A DNA stretch of 64,000 nucleotides from Rhodospirillales bacterium (lineage in GTDB: Bacteria > Pseudomonadota > Alphaproteobacteria > Rhodospirillales > Defluviicoccaceae): NCBI GenBank assembly GCA_016710335.1, contig JADJXQ010000002.1, positions 124,001 to 188,000 of the forward strand, in the 5' to 3' direction. The position numbers and the translations under genes were made by a program. This document shows, one piece after another, positions 63,720 to 64,000 of this stretch. The notes beneath the pieces were generated by a model that saw only the letters and a list, made by a program, of their open reading frames with translations, was not told where the DNA came from and made no database searches. Positions within the stretch are counted from its first letter, which is position 1. The number at the start of each line of letters is the position of its first letter.

Positions 63720-64000
63720 TCATCCCTGTCCGCCCGCAACCGGACGCGGAGCGCGCCAAGCCGGGATGAGAGACCGCCACGCCGTGTAGGCACAGACGAT
63801 CGTCAGGAAGCCAAAGCTCAGCGCCCCCGCAGAACAGCCCCACCACAGCGGCACCCGGAGCACCATGGTTTCCTCGCCATAGCGCATGAGTTCGGCGGCG
63901 CCGAGCGCCGTCCGCCACGTCAGCGCGGCGGCGATCATCATGAACGCCAGATTGGCGATCAGGTCGAGGACGGCGCGGGTGCGGACCGAGGTCCAGGTGG
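63720..64000 (-). CDS. dctQ: TRAP transporter small permease (DctQ), partial
   Basis: The C-terminal part of a DctQ-type four-helix protein; the 5' end lies beyond the window. Visible are LDLIANLAFMMIAAALTWRT, LRVPLWWGC and FLTIVCAYTAWRSL, with the LWW motif common in DctQ. Its stop is four bases before dctM, the normal order. Confidence 0.82.
   Translation of the reverse strand, partial: TWTSVRTRAVLDLIANLAFMMIAAALTWRTALGAAELMRYGEETMVLRVPLWWGCSAGALSFGFLTIVCAYTAWRSLIPAWRAPRPVAGGQG

Overview
The window looks like a chromosomal segment of a GC-rich alphaproteobacterium able to respire without oxygen. Pointers are a complete heme cd1 nitrite reductase locus in the Paracoccus-like order, an RquA-type rhodoquinone enzyme, a DUF1849/EipB-type periplasmic protein (an alphaproteobacterial family), a cyclic beta-glucan synthase, two 2-oxoacid:ferredoxin oxidoreductases and a TRAP transporter. 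A Rhodospirillales-like host is my inference, not something the sequence proves. I saw no rRNA, tRNA or CRISPR array.

Layout. 1-3634: 3' part of a cyclic glucan synthase. 3675-5653: two uncharacterised genes and a hemerythrin on the minus strand. 5803-10862: iorA, an iorB-ferredoxin fusion, korA, korB and a small membrane protein. 10870-16984: a second block beginning at a perfect FNR/NNR-type box. It encodes a three-part heme-copper oxidase-like complex, an SCO copper chaperone, a cytochrome b/ferredoxin/MvhD fusion, a membrane-anchored unknown and a bacteriohemerythrin. 17038-19409: mobile or defence debris (integrase remnant, AbrB-Doc and HigBA toxin-antitoxin modules, the latter with a broken toxin). 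19611-31850: nirX-nirI divergent from nirSECFDLGHJN, with two more FNR/NNR-type boxes between them. 31866-34656: a phosphatase and a flippase. 34857-51317: a Wzx/Wzy-type exopolysaccharide locus. 52277-57305: sixA, rquA, a GGDEF protein, a DUF1849 protein and an FAD oxidoreductase. 57325-61461: two GH57 paralogues flanking an unknown flagellin-like protein. 61632-64000: an XRE regulator and TRAP transporter genes.

Main observation. Subunit I of the oxidase-like complex (11773-13479) keeps all six metal-ligand histidines of the B-family (ba3-type) oxygen reductases. The tyrosine normally cross-linked to a CuB histidine is replaced by Gln237, and no tyrosine sits at the alternative cbb3 position. 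Subunit II has a complete CuA site. With an FNR/NNR box in front, a hemerythrin at the end and a cd1 nitrite reductase locus nearby, the best reading is a CuA-dependent nitric oxide reductase rather than an oxygen reductase. No norBC is present in the window. The same operon carries an unusual membrane fusion (di-heme cytochrome b + two [4Fe-4S] clusters + MvhD-type domain), and the neighbouring operon makes reduced ferredoxin from 2-oxoacids. A ferredoxin-to-quinone or ferredoxin-to-NO electron path is a testable hypothesis.

Several genes are split by one-base events or a stop: SCO, the priming sugar transferase, one GH57, higB and the Wzz/BY-kinase. Raw reads are needed to tell assembly errors from real decay.
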